Assembly (NCBI GenBank): GCA_022827835.1
Contig: JAJEIO010000043.1
Span: 1 to 47,841 of the forward strand
Direction: 5' to 3'
DNA: 47,841 nt
DNA from: Candidatus Latescibacterota bacterium
Lineage (GTDB): Bacteria; Latescibacterota; UBA2968; UBA8231
Under the pieces are notes generated by a model, which worked only from the letters and a program-made list of their open reading frames with translations, had not been told where the DNA came from and ran no database searches. Shown piece by piece: positions 32,382 through 40,827 of this stretch; position 1 is the first letter of the stretch; the number at the start of each line of letters is the position of its first letter. The translations under genes and the position numbers were made by a program.

Positions 32382-33442
32382 ATAAATTGAACGAATACGA
32401 GCAGCGCTACGAGGAGCTAAGCGAGCTTATGGCCGATCAGGCCACCAGCCAAAACCCGGCTCAGTATCAGAAGCTGGCGCGGGAAATGGGCGACTTGCAG
32501 GAGGTGGTGGCTTTGGCAGGCCAGTACCGCGCCGCGCTGGAACAGCTTGCAGAGGCTGAGGAAATCATCGCCGATGACAGCGATGCAGAGCTAGTCGAAT
32601 TGGCCGCGGCCGAGCGAGACCAACTAAAAGGAAAAGTAGCGCAACTAGAGGAAACGCTCAAAGTACTGCTGACTCCCAAAGACCCCAACGACAGCCGCAA
32701 TGCCATCGTCGAGATCCGCGCCGGCACCGGCGGCGACGAGGCTGGGCTTTTTGCCAGCGACCTGTACCGCATGTACCACCGCTTCGCCGAGCGCAGGGGC
32801 TTAAAGACCGAGGAGCTTTCCTCCAGTCAGAATCCGGCCGGCGGCTTTAAGGAGGTGGTGTTCGTGGTCTCGGGTGCGGATGCCTTCGGCCAGCTCAAGT
32901 TCGAGAGCGGGGTACACCGCGTGCAACGGGTTCCCAAGACCGAGGCCTCGGGCCGGATTCACACATCGGCGGCTTCGGTGGCGGTTTTGCCCGAAGCCGA
33001 GGAAGTGGAGGTGGAGATCGCTCCCGACGATTTGAAAATCGAAGTGTACCGCTCCAGCGGGCCTGGCGGCCAGAGCGTCAACACCACGGATTCGGCCGTG
33101 AAAATCACCCATACCCCAACGGGCATTGTCGTCTCCTGTCAAGACGAGAAGTCGCAGCTAAAAAACAAGAACAAGGCATTGAAGGTCCTGCGCGCCCGGC
33201 TCTACGACAAATTGCAGGCCGAGCAAAAGGCCGAGCGCGACGCCGCCCGCGCCGGTCAGATCGGCTCCGGCGACCGCAGCGCGAAAATTCGCACCTACAA
33301 CTTCCCGCAGGGCCGAGTTACCGATCACCGCATTGGCTTGTCCCTCTACCGCCTAGAGGAAATCCTCGATGGTGATTTTGAAAAATTCGTCGAGCAGTTG
33401 GCCCTCGCATCGCAGCAGGACGCGCTAGCGGCGGCCCAATGA
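32375..33442 (+). CDS. prfA: peptide chain release factor 1
   Basis: A 355-residue RF1 beginning with GTG at 32375, inside the last codons of the DUF1385 gene. It has the coiled-coil N-terminal domain, [18 protein letters not shown], the tripeptide anticodon region [16 protein letters not shown] (P-K-T where E. coli RF1 has P-A-T) and the catalytic GGQ at residues 231-233 in [16 protein letters not shown]. The P-x-T type determinant and the N-terminal length mark it as RF1 (UAA/UAG) rather than RF2, which would have S-P-F. The next gene, prmC, encodes the methylase of this GGQ glutamine and overlaps by four bases (ATGA). Confidence 0.97.
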   Translation: MLDKLNEYEQRYEELSELMADQATSQNPAQYQKLAREMGDLQEVVALAGQYRAALEQLAEAEEIIADDSDAELVELAAAERDQLKGKVAQLEETLKVLLTPKDPNDSRNAIVEIRAGTGGDEAGLFASDLYRMYHRFAERRGLKTEELSSSQNPAGGFKEVVFVVSGADAFGQLKFESGVHRVQRVPKTEASGRIHTSAASVAVLPEAEEVEVEIAPDDLKIEVYRSSGPGGQSVNTTDSAVKITHTPTGIVVSCQDEKSQLKNKNKALKVLRARLYDKLQAEQKAERDAARAGQIGSGDRSAKIRTYNFPQGRVTDHRIGLSLYRLEEILDGDFEKFVEQLALASQQDALAAAQ

Positions 33443-34311
33443 GCAGACGCTCTTGGCGGCTGCTCGATATCCTCGAAAACACGAGCCGTTTCTTTGCGTC
33501 AAAAGGGTTGGAAAACGCCCGCCTACAAGCCGAGTTGCTGCTCGCTGCGGTGCTAGGTGTTAACCGCCTCGATCTCTACCTGCAATTTGAACGCCCCTTG
33601 CACCGCAGTGAAGTGGATCGCTACCGGGAATACGTGCGGCAGCGGTTGCAGCGCGTGCCCGTGCAGTACATCACGGGCGTGGCCGCCTTTCGCCATCTAG
33701 AGTTGACCGTGACGCCTGCGGTGTTGATCCCGCGCCCTGAGACCGAAGTACTCGTCGATGTGGCCTTGGATCTTTTGCCCGAGGGCGGTCGGGTTCTCGA
33801 CCTGTGTTGCGGCTCTGGCGCGGTCGCCCTGTCGCTGGCCCAAGAGGCGGCAGCGGCCGAGGTGGTGGCGGCTGACGTATCGGCTGCTGCTTTAGAAGTG
33901 GCGAAGGCCAACGGCCAGCGCTGCGAGCTAGCCGGGCGTGTCGAGTGGCACTGCGGCGATTTGTTCGCACCTTTCCGCGGTACCGAGCCTTTTGACCTCA
34001 TCGCGGCTAACCCACCGTATGTGCGCCGCAGCGACTTGGCGCAACTCGCGCCGGAAGTGCGCGACTACGAGCCGCATATCGCGTTGGATGGGGGCGAGGA
34101 CGGCTTGGCGTACTATCGGCGCATCGCGCAGGAGGCTGCGGACTTTATTCGCCCCGGAGGTCATCTGCTGCTAGAGGCAGGAGACGGCCAAAGCGCGGCC
34201 GTGGAGGATCTACTTGCGCGGTCTGCACGCTTGACTGAGGTTCAGATAAGACTGGACTTAAACCAGATTCCCCGAGTCGTTGTCGCACGTGTAGCTACTC
34301 AGACGAGTTGA
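33439..34311 (+). CDS. prmC: peptide chain release factor N5-glutamine methyltransferase
   Basis: A 290-residue SAM-dependent methyltransferase, starting in the ATGA overlap with the prfA stop. The N-terminal helical domain (about residues 1-75) precedes [18 protein letters not shown], the SAM loop [17 protein letters not shown] near residue 120 and the catalytic [17 protein letters not shown] motif, where NPPY binds the target glutamine. [13 protein letters not shown] is also conserved in PrmC. It methylates the GGQ glutamine of RF1 and RF2. The position directly behind prfA matches its substrate. Confidence 0.96.
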   Translation: MSRRSWRLLDILENTSRFFASKGLENARLQAELLLAAVLGVNRLDLYLQFERPLHRSEVDRYREYVRQRLQRVPVQYITGVAAFRHLELTVTPAVLIPRPETEVLVDVALDLLPEGGRVLDLCCGSGAVALSLAQEAAAAEVVAADVSAAALEVAKANGQRCELAGRVEWHCGDLFAPFRGTEPFDLIAANPPYVRRSDLAQLAPEVRDYEPHIALDGGEDGLAYYRRIAQEAADFIRPGGHLLLEAGDGQSAAVEDLLARSARLTEVQIRLDLNQIPRVVVARVATQTS

Positions 34312-34314
34312 CGC

Positions 34315-35688
34315 ATGGCCAAGAAGAACCGTTCCGCTTACGTCTGTCAGTCCTGCGGCCACAGTGCCGCGCGCTGGTTTGGGCGCTGTGTGGCTTGCGG
34401 CGAGTGGAACACCTGCGTCGAAGAGCGGCCCCAAGCACCCGACAGCCGGCGCGAACATCTCACGGTATCGCCCCGCTCCCAATTGCAGCCGATTACCCAA
34501 GTCGATGACCAAGACCACGAGCGGCTGCAAATCGGTATCTCCGAATTCGACCGGGTCTTGGGCGGCGGCATCATGCCCGGTTCGGTCGTCCTAGTCGGCG
34601 GCGATCCCGGCATTGGCAAATCGACGCTCCTGTTGCAGATGGCCGGACAGCTAGCGGCCTCTGATTTTCGCATCGCGTACATTTCCGCCGAGGAGTCGGC
34701 CGCGCAGATCCGCCTGCGCGCCGGGCGCTTGGGAGCGTTGTGCGAGAGCTTGCACGTAATGGCCGAGACCAGCCTCACGGCCATTCTCGACCAGTTGCAA
34801 TCCGCAGGCCCGCTAGCTATCATCATCGACTCGATTCAGACCATTTACATGCCTGAGTTGGAAAGCGCGCCCGGCAGCGTGACCCAGGTGCGCGAATGCG
34901 CTGCGCGGCTCGTCTATTTGGCCAAAGAGAGCGGCATTCCCACGTTTTTGGTGGGGCACGTGACCAAAGAGGGTACGGTCGCCGGGCCGCGAGTGCTGGA
35001 GCACTTAGTCGATACCGTACTCTATTTAGAGGGCGAGCGGCACCATCACTTCCGCATCCTCCGCGCCGCCAAAAACCGCTTTGGTTCGACCAATGAGATC
35101 GGGATTTTTGAAATGCGAGACCAAGGTATGATTGAAGTCGCCAACCCCTCCAAAATTCTGCTGGCCGAGCGCGCTGAGGGCGTATCGGGTTCGGCCATCG
35201 TCTGTAGTATGGAGGGCACGCGGCCGCTCTTGATCGAAATTCAAGCCCTCGTCTCGCGCTCTAGTTTTGGTTATCCGCAACGGGTTGCCACCGGCATCGA
35301 TGCCAAGCGGCTCTCGATTATTATAGCAGTGCTCGAAAAGCGCTGCGGCCACGACCTGTCGAGCGAGGACATTTTCGTCAATGTCGTAGGGGGCATTCGC
35401 CTCGACGAGCCAGCGGTGGATATGGGAGTAGGGCTGGCGATTGTGTCGAGCTTCCGCAACAAGCCCATTGACGCGCAGACCGTGGCCATCGGCGAGATCG
35501 GGTTGGGGGGGGAGATCCGGCCGGTGAACCAGATTGACCGACGGGTGGCCGAGGCGCGGAGTTTGGGGTTTGAGCAGTGTTTGGTGGCGCGGAGCAACCT
35601 GCAAGGGTGGAAGCGACCGGAGGGGATGGAGGTGGTCGGGGTAGGGGGGATGGAGGCAGCCGAAGCGCTCGCCTTTGGCTCAAGCTAG
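34315..35688 (+). CDS. radA: DNA repair protein RadA
   Basis: 457 residues. The N-terminal zinc finger (YVCQSCGHSAARWFGRC and CGEWNTC) is complete. The RecA-like core has Walker A GDPGIGKSTLLL near residue 96, Walker B-like IIIDSIQTIY, and the RadA-specific KNRFGSTNEIG motif near residue 252. The C-terminal Lon-like domain contains VGGIRLDEPAVDMGVGLAI. RadA is a hexameric helicase that extends D-loops in recombination and transformation. It begins four bases after prmC and precedes recA by 265 bases, so recombination genes are grouped here, but recA has its own promoter. Confidence 0.97.
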   Translation: MAKKNRSAYVCQSCGHSAARWFGRCVACGEWNTCVEERPQAPDSRREHLTVSPRSQLQPITQVDDQDHERLQIGISEFDRVLGGGIMPGSVVLVGGDPGIGKSTLLLQMAGQLAASDFRIAYISAEESAAQIRLRAGRLGALCESLHVMAETSLTAILDQLQSAGPLAIIIDSIQTIYMPELESAPGSVTQVRECAARLVYLAKESGIPTFLVGHVTKEGTVAGPRVLEHLVDTVLYLEGERHHHFRILRAAKNRFGSTNEIGIFEMRDQGMIEVANPSKILLAERAEGVSGSAIVCSMEGTRPLLIEIQALVSRSSFGYPQRVATGIDAKRLSIIIAVLEKRCGHDLSSEDIFVNVVGGIRLDEPAVDMGVGLAIVSSFRNKPIDAQTVAIGEIGLGGEIRPVNQIDRRVAEARSLGFEQCLVARSNLQGWKRPEGMEVVGVGGMEAAEALAFGSS

Positions 35689-35860
35689 CCCCTTTTCTTC
35701 ACAGCGCTGTTTCGCGCAGTTGCCAACTTCTGCTTTTCGCATCTTTCTTCTCCTTTTCCTAACATATTATTAAACAATTAATTGCGCATTTTTCTGCCGC
35801 TTGGCACAGTATTTGTTATAAGTAGGTAGAGCAGTTTAATCTGCTTCAATGAAAAAATGC

Positions 35861-35889
35861 TTGACACCTGAACATTGATTCACTATTTT
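35861..35889 (+). promoter_or_regulatory. sigma70-like promoter of recA
   Basis: Perfect TTGACA (35861-35866) and TATTTT (35884-35889) with a 17-base spacer. Predicted start near 35896, within repeated operator-like sequences. The preceding gap from 35689 is AT-rich, with no gene or clear terminator. Confidence 0.65.
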
Positions 35890-35926
35890 TTTGTTCAGGT
35901 TGTTCAGGTGGCGGTGTTAATGAACA
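35868..35926 (+). promoter_or_regulatory. repeated TGTTCA/TGAACA elements over the recA promoter, possible SOS operator
   Basis: CCTGAACA lies inside the spacer (35868-35875). Two identical direct copies of TGTTCAGGT follow at 35892-35900 and 35901-35909, and a palindrome TGTTAATGAACA is at 35915-35926. The first element is the exact inverse of TGTTCAGG in the second. A position across the -35/-10 region and start site fits a repressor such as LexA. The spacing differs from the E. coli CTG-N10-CAG and the Bacillus GAAC-N4-GTTC boxes, so this would be a lineage-specific box. No lexA gene is in the window. Confidence 0.55.
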
Positions 35927-35953
35927 TCTCATAGAACGCGCGAGGAGGAAATC

Positions 35954-37036
<1,083 letters not shown>

Positions 37037-37149
37037 CTTCTGCGCTCTCGCGGGTCGAGGTGCCAAGGCGGCTTTGGTGACCCCACGCCAAGGCGGCCAC
37101 AGCGCCTCGCACCCGCGCGTACTCCTTAACTCCCCCAAGGAGGTGAATC

Positions 37150-37401
37150 ATGCAGACCCTAAGCCCCGCGGCCATCCCCTTGCAGGCCCGCATTGGGCAA
37201 GCCCGCTCTTGGGCCGACTTGGAGTTGTTGTGCGAGCACATCGACGCTGCCTATCAGCGCGGCGAGCTCGATCCGTCCAGTGCCGACGAACTGAGTGCCT
37301 TGGTTGCAGCTACCGCCCTGAAGGTGCCCGAGCAACCAAGCATCCCCGCTGAGGCGCTCTTAGGTCGGGAACCGGAAATCAACACCCGTCAAGCCGCCTG
37401 A
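37150..37401 (+). CDS. unknown 83-aa protein with a very strong ribosome site
   Basis: I do not recognise this protein. It is 83 residues, mostly helical by composition (LELLCEHIDAAYQRGELDPS, ADELSALVAATAL), cytoplasmic and without metal-binding motifs. AAGGAGGTGA ends four bases before the ATG at 37150, the best Shine-Dalgarno in the region, so I regard it as a real gene. It lies 113 bases after recA and is followed by a terminator at 37442-37475, so it may be the last gene of a recA transcript or a separate small unit. A role related to recombination is only a guess from position. Confidence 0.65.
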   Translation: MQTLSPAAIPLQARIGQARSWADLELLCEHIDAAYQRGELDPSSADELSALVAATALKVPEQPSIPAEALLGREPEINTRQAA

Positions 37402-37441
37402 CCAAGCCGTGACACAACCCGCCTTTAGGGTGGGCCAACAT

Positions 37442-37475
37442 GGCATCGGAGTTTTTGCTCCGGTGCCTTTTGTTT
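37442..37475 (+). terminator. rho-independent terminator after the recA/83-aa unit
   Basis: GGCATCGGAG (37442-37451) pairs with CTCCGGTGCC (37458-37467, one G-U) around a six-base loop, followed by TTTTGTTT. It overlaps the -35 box of the hpt promoter. Confidence 0.8.
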
Positions 37476-37501
37476 GCAAAAAACAGTCCATGCCGTATAA
37501 T
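37474..37501 (+). promoter_or_regulatory. sigma70-like promoter of hpt, suggesting a leaderless mRNA
   Basis: TTGCAA (37474-37479) and perfect TATAAT (37496-37501) with a 16-base spacer. The -10 box ends seven bases before the ATG at 37509, so transcription should start at or next to the start codon. Confidence 0.6.
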
Positions 37502-37508
37502 CAAAGGC

Positions 37509-38054
37509 ATGCCTCGCAGTCCGTTGGAAACCCCTGCCTTAAAAGTGCTGATCGAGCGCCAGCAAATAGAACGGCGCATCGGCGAGTTGGCCCAGGAACT
37601 GGCCGCCGACTACGCTGGGTCGTCTCCCTTATTTATCGGCCTCCTCAACGGAGCAGTACAGTTTATGATGGCCCTGATAGACCGCTTGCCCGAGGAGTTG
37701 TTGGCGCGGTTGGACTACGACTTCATTGATATTTCGAGCTATCAGGGCACGGAGAGTACCGGGCAGATAAAGTTGACCAAAGACTTCGTTGTCGCAGCGG
37801 TCAGACGGGACGTCCTAATCGTCGATGGCATCGTCGATAGGGGCCGATCGCTAGATTTTGTGCTGGCCAAGATAAAGTCGCAACAACCCCTCTCACTCAG
37901 AGTATGTACGTTGCTGAACAAACCCGCCCGCAGGGAGTTTCCAGTGCCGATAGATTACTGCGGTTTTGAAATTGAGGACACGTTCGTCGTCGGCTACGGC
38001 ATGGATTGCGACCAGCGCTACCGCGCCCTGCGCCACATCGCCGCCATTGGATGA
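37509..38054 (+). CDS. hpt: hypoxanthine-type phosphoribosyltransferase
   Basis: 181 residues from the ATG at 37509; the longer open frame to 37440 runs through the terminator and is rejected. The PRTase pattern is recognisable: FIGLLNGAVQFMMALIDRL (usual LKGxxxF), the flexible loop ISSYQGTESTGQIKLTKDF, the PRPP loop DVLIVDGIVDRGRSLDFVL, and the base-binding LNKPARREFPVPIDYCGFEIED. In most hypoxanthine PRTases the PRPP loop reads VEDIIDTG; here the second acidic residue is Gly and the Thr is Arg, while the general-base Asp is kept. It should salvage purine bases with PRPP, but the altered loop may change activity or specificity. The SDR gene follows in the same direction after 20 bases. Confidence 0.85.
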   Translation: MPRSPLETPALKVLIERQQIERRIGELAQELAADYAGSSPLFIGLLNGAVQFMMALIDRLPEELLARLDYDFIDISSYQGTESTGQIKLTKDFVVAAVRRDVLIVDGIVDRGRSLDFVLAKIKSQQPLSLRVCTLLNKPARREFPVPIDYCGFEIEDTFVVGYGMDCDQRYRALRHIAAIG

Positions 38055-38074
38055 GATAGAGGAGAAAAAAAGCC

Positions 38075-38893
38075 ATGGCCCCCAAGAAAGTCTTAATTAC
38101 CGGCGTCTGCGGATTGATCGCCGGAGCCGTGTATCAGCATTTGCGCACCCAACCCGACCGCTATGACCTGTATGGTCTAGCGCGGCGGTCCCAACTTTCG
38201 GAGCGGATGTCTAAAGACGCAGCGTTGGGAATTCCCGAGGAGAAATTCATCCTCGCAGACCTGACCGACTACAACGCGATAGCCAAGGCCGTCGCGGGCA
38301 TGGATGTGGTCGTGCAACTGGCGGCCGACCCGCGGCCGGATGCTAGTTGGGAGAGCCTGCTTGGCAGCAATATCGTCGGGCCGCGCAATGTGCTGGAGGC
38401 CGCGCGACGAGCGGGCGTCGGGCGCGTGGTCTTCGCCAGTTCAATCATGGTGTCTTGGGGCTACCAGCAGGAGGACCCGTACAAGGCAATCTCCGAAGGT
38501 CGCTTCGACGCGATCGATACCGGTCAGGTACAGATCGTGACGCACGAGTGGCCGCATCGGCCCACTGGCCTCTATCCAGCGACTAAGATCTGGGGCGAAG
38601 CCCTAGCGCGTTACTACGCCGACGTACACAATATGTCGGTGCCCTGTCTGCGCATTGGATGGGTCAATGCTGAGGACCATCCGCGCGACGAGCGGGGCGG
38701 AGCCATCTGGTGCAGCCAGCGCGATGTGGTACAACTCGTGCAGCGCGCCATCGAAGCGCCTGCGGACTTGCGCTTTGATATTTTTTACGGAGTGTCCAAC
38801 AACCGCTGGCGCTGGGTCGATATCGACCATCCGCGCCAAGTCTTGGGCTATATCCCCGTAGATAGCGCCGAAGAGAAATTAGGGCTAGCCTGA
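38075..38893 (+). CDS. NAD-dependent epimerase/dehydratase, uronate-dehydrogenase-like extended SDR
   Basis: A 272-residue extended short-chain dehydrogenase. The Rossmann start KKVLITGVCGLIAGAVYQHL has the GxxGxxAG variant. LADLTDYNAIAKAVAGMD and VVQLAADPRP follow, and the catalytic YxxxK is YPATK in GLYPATKIWGEALARYYAD. FDIFYGVSNNRWRWVDIDHPR near the end resembles uronate dehydrogenases, which are similarly short (about 265 residues) and lack a large C-terminal substrate domain. AGAGGAG lies ten bases before the ATG. Such enzymes oxidise aldohexuronates to aldarolactones. It sits with a Gfo/Idh oxidoreductase downstream, which fits sugar-acid catabolism, but the substrate is an inference. 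Confidence 0.85.
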   Translation: MAPKKVLITGVCGLIAGAVYQHLRTQPDRYDLYGLARRSQLSERMSKDAALGIPEEKFILADLTDYNAIAKAVAGMDVVVQLAADPRPDASWESLLGSNIVGPRNVLEAARRAGVGRVVFASSIMVSWGYQQEDPYKAISEGRFDAIDTGQVQIVTHEWPHRPTGLYPATKIWGEALARYYADVHNMSVPCLRIGWVNAEDHPRDERGGAIWCSQRDVVQLVQRAIEAPADLRFDIFYGVSNNRWRWVDIDHPRQVLGYIPVDSAEEKLGLA

Positions 38894-38899
38894 GCCAAA

Positions 38900-39454
38900 A
38901 TGGGCCGAGAGCCTAAAGCCAAAACGGACCTATTGTCCGTCAAGCTGTTCTTCGTCGTCCTAGGAGCTATTGCCGCCTACAATGTCGTCAATTGGATGCG
39001 CGGCGAGCCGGCATGGGAGGAGCGGCTCTATGAGCCAGGGGCTTTCGCAGTGCAGACGGCCGGTCGGCCCAATCTGCGCAAATTGCGCGAGCCGTTGTCT
39101 TTTGGCGAGGTAGAGTTCCAATACCTGATGTTCGAGCGCGCCGACGTGCAATACGCCATTGCCTACGGAGATGTCCCCGAGGCCGTCCAAGCCGATAGCG
39201 CGACTGCTGCGCGCCGAGATGCCATCTTGCAGAAGGTGCAGGGGACGATCCTGTCGGAGGCCGCCGTTGAGATGGACGGTCATCCCGCTTGGCAAACGCA
39301 GATACAAGCTGCCGACGAAAGTCTCCTGCGATTGCAGAGCCTACAGGTGGGCCAGCGGCTTTACAGCTTGATGGCGGTCGGAGCACCCTACGCGTTTGAC
39401 GATCCCTCGGATATCGAGCGATTTTTCGCGTCCTTCAGACTCGTCAAGCCCTGA
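38900..39454 (+). CDS. unknown membrane-anchored protein, PsbP/Mog1-like domain suspected
   Basis: 184 residues beginning six bases after the SDR stop, without a clear Shine-Dalgarno. One N-terminal membrane segment (LFFVVLGAIAAYNVVNW, residues 17-33) is followed by an external domain of about 130 residues: YLMFERADVQYAIAYGDVP, then a helix, EAAVEMDGHPAWQTQIQ, LYSLMAVGAPYAFDDPSD and FFASFRLV. This order of strands with a final FFxSFRL is what I associate with small PsbP/Mog1-like proteins found in many bacteria with no known role. It is a different gene from the 330-aa protein at 5498-6490, which may share the fold. Its last 11 bases overlap the convergent Gfo/Idh gene. Confidence 0.7.
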   Translation: MGREPKAKTDLLSVKLFFVVLGAIAAYNVVNWMRGEPAWEERLYEPGAFAVQTAGRPNLRKLREPLSFGEVEFQYLMFERADVQYAIAYGDVPEAVQADSATAARRDAILQKVQGTILSEAAVEMDGHPAWQTQIQAADESLLRLQSLQVGQRLYSLMAVGAPYAFDDPSDIERFFASFRLVKP

Positions 39455-40421
39455 TGATCTCCGACAGAGGTACGGCAACCGACCTGCCGGTCCTTCCTGC
39501 CTCGTGAATCGCCTCGACCACTCTTAGAGCCTGTAGTCCGTCGCGGCTGTGCGGGTCCACACCAGGTGCGCTCTCGATGACTTTTTTCCCCTGGATCACA
39601 TCGACGAAGTAACCCGTCAACGATCCTTGGTGAGAAGGGTTTTCGACAGGTTCCCATCCAGAGGTCCGCGCCATTGTGAAAAGCAGATCGCGTTCAAGGC
39701 GGAAGCTCTTTCGTGCGCTGTAAACCGTGACCTCATCCTCGTATTCGTCACAGTTTTTGATACACAGCAGGTGCGCGCACAATCCGCCAGAAAAATCCAG
39801 CCGCACGTCGACAAAATCCTCAACTCCACCTGCCTCTTCATAGTTGACGGTCCCAGCGACGGCCACGATACGCTGTCCGACGAGCCAAGGCAGTACATCA
39901 AGGATATGTACCGTCCGCGTATGCAACATACCGCCGTCTGCCAAGTTACCGCCGGCTCTGCGCTGAACCGCCGTCATGTACTGAATATCATCGGAACTAG
40001 AGGCTAACTGACTGCGCACATACTCTGTGCTCGCCATGAACCGCCGCGTGAAAGCCGTCATTAACAGACATTCTTGTGACTGGCTGAGAGCGGTCAATTC
40101 TTTGGCGTGTGCTACTGTGACTGTCGTCGGCTTGTCAACGAGAACGGGTATGCGCCGTTCTAGCGCGAGCTTGCATTGTTCATAGTGATATTGATTTGGG
40201 GTGCTGACGACGACACCGTCCACGAGATCGGGGTCAAGCAGGTCGCGGTAATCCCGACTGGTCTGGCTTGCGCACAGACCCTCCGGCAGGTTGTCCAGAC
40301 GATCCTGCGAGATGTCACAGACTGCTGTGATCTCCACGTCCCTCCGCTGGATGAGATTCGGCATGTGATAATTAGGACAGAAACGTCCCACTCCGATCAG
40401 GCCGATTCTAGTCTGTTCCAT
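39444..40421 (-). CDS. Gfo/Idh/MocA-family oxidoreductase
   Basis: A 325-residue NAD(P)-binding oxidoreductase. The N-terminal Rossmann fold begins RIGLIGVGRFCPNYHMPNL, followed by AVCDISQDRL and VDGVVVSTPNQYHYEQCKLAL, then VDKPTTVTVAHA, where most members have EKPxA. The C-terminal domain includes GGNLADGGMLHTRTVHILDVLPWLVG with the family's conserved GG-x-x-x-D/H-x-x-x-H type region, and FVDVRLDFSGGLCAHLLCIKNC. The family oxidises sugars, inositols or deoxy sugars. GGAG lies about ten bases before the ATG at 40421. The substrate is unknown. Confidence 0.9.
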   Translation of the reverse strand: MEQTRIGLIGVGRFCPNYHMPNLIQRRDVEITAVCDISQDRLDNLPEGLCASQTSRDYRDLLDPDLVDGVVVSTPNQYHYEQCKLALERRIPVLVDKPTTVTVAHAKELTALSQSQECLLMTAFTRRFMASTEYVRSQLASSSDDIQYMTAVQRRAGGNLADGGMLHTRTVHILDVLPWLVGQRIVAVAGTVNYEEAGGVEDFVDVRLDFSGGLCAHLLCIKNCDEYEDEVTVYSARKSFRLERDLLFTMARTSGWEPVENPSHQGSLTGYFVDVIQGKKVIESAPGVDPHSRDGLQALRVVEAIHEAGRTGRSVAVPLSEIIRA

Positions 40422-40427
40422 GGCGTG

Positions 40428-40664
40428 TCAGCTCCAATCTTGGCACCAATTAGAGACATACTCTCGACTGTGCAATGTCTCAGGGAGATCAGATATAGGC
40501 GGGAACGGGGGTGCCGTGACTTCCGTAAGAATATCAAGTGCGTCCTCTTTGCCGATTCGCTCGAACACGATTTCCCTTTTGCTCAACTTCGCCGTTGACT
40601 CCCCCAGTAGGGGAAAGCCCAGAATGAGTGCTATGGCGATCTTGCGGAAGTGGATCTCTTTCAA
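40428..40664 (-). CDS. possible small secreted or truncated protein (78 aa, TTG start)
   Basis: A 78-residue ORF beginning with TTG at 40664, preceded by CAGGAG five bases upstream, and ending six bases before the Gfo/Idh ATG. The N-terminus (RKIAIALILGFPLLGEST) looks like a short signal or anchor, and the rest has no recognisable domain (FPPISDLPETLHSREYVSNW). It might be the leftover start of a longer exported protein, a real small protein coupled to the Gfo/Idh gene, or chance. The ribosome site and tight spacing favour coding; the non-AUG start and lack of similarity argue caution. Confidence 0.35.
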   Translation of the reverse strand: MKEIHFRKIAIALILGFPLLGESTAKLSKREIVFERIGKEDALDILTEVTAPPFPPISDLPETLHSREYVSNWCQDWS

Positions 40665-40679
40665 TTTTTCTCCTGAAGT

Positions 40680-40708
40680 TTGCTCAATAGGAGCCGTAGT
40701 TGTAAGAT
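40680..40708 (+). promoter_or_regulatory. possible promoter of the oxygenase-peptidase operon
   Basis: TTGCTC (40680-40685) and TAAGAT (40703-40708) with a 17-base spacer, leaving a leader of about 113 bases before the ATG at 40828. The match is moderate and there is no other evidence. The 163 bases between 40665 and 40827 hold nothing else I can identify. Confidence 0.35.
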
Positions 40709-40827
40709 ACGCGAACTTTGTTTAGTTTGCCGCCGTAGCGGTGTTCTCGGTAGCGTGAATGGGTTGAGTGGGATGGAGAGATGCCAGAAAACACTGTCCA
40801 CCCTCCAGAAGCCATCGAGGTCTAACT

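Noticed and set aside
35830..35850. Hairpin AGCAG/CTGCT between radA and recA, considered as a terminator
   Set aside because: Five-bp stem with no T run after it.
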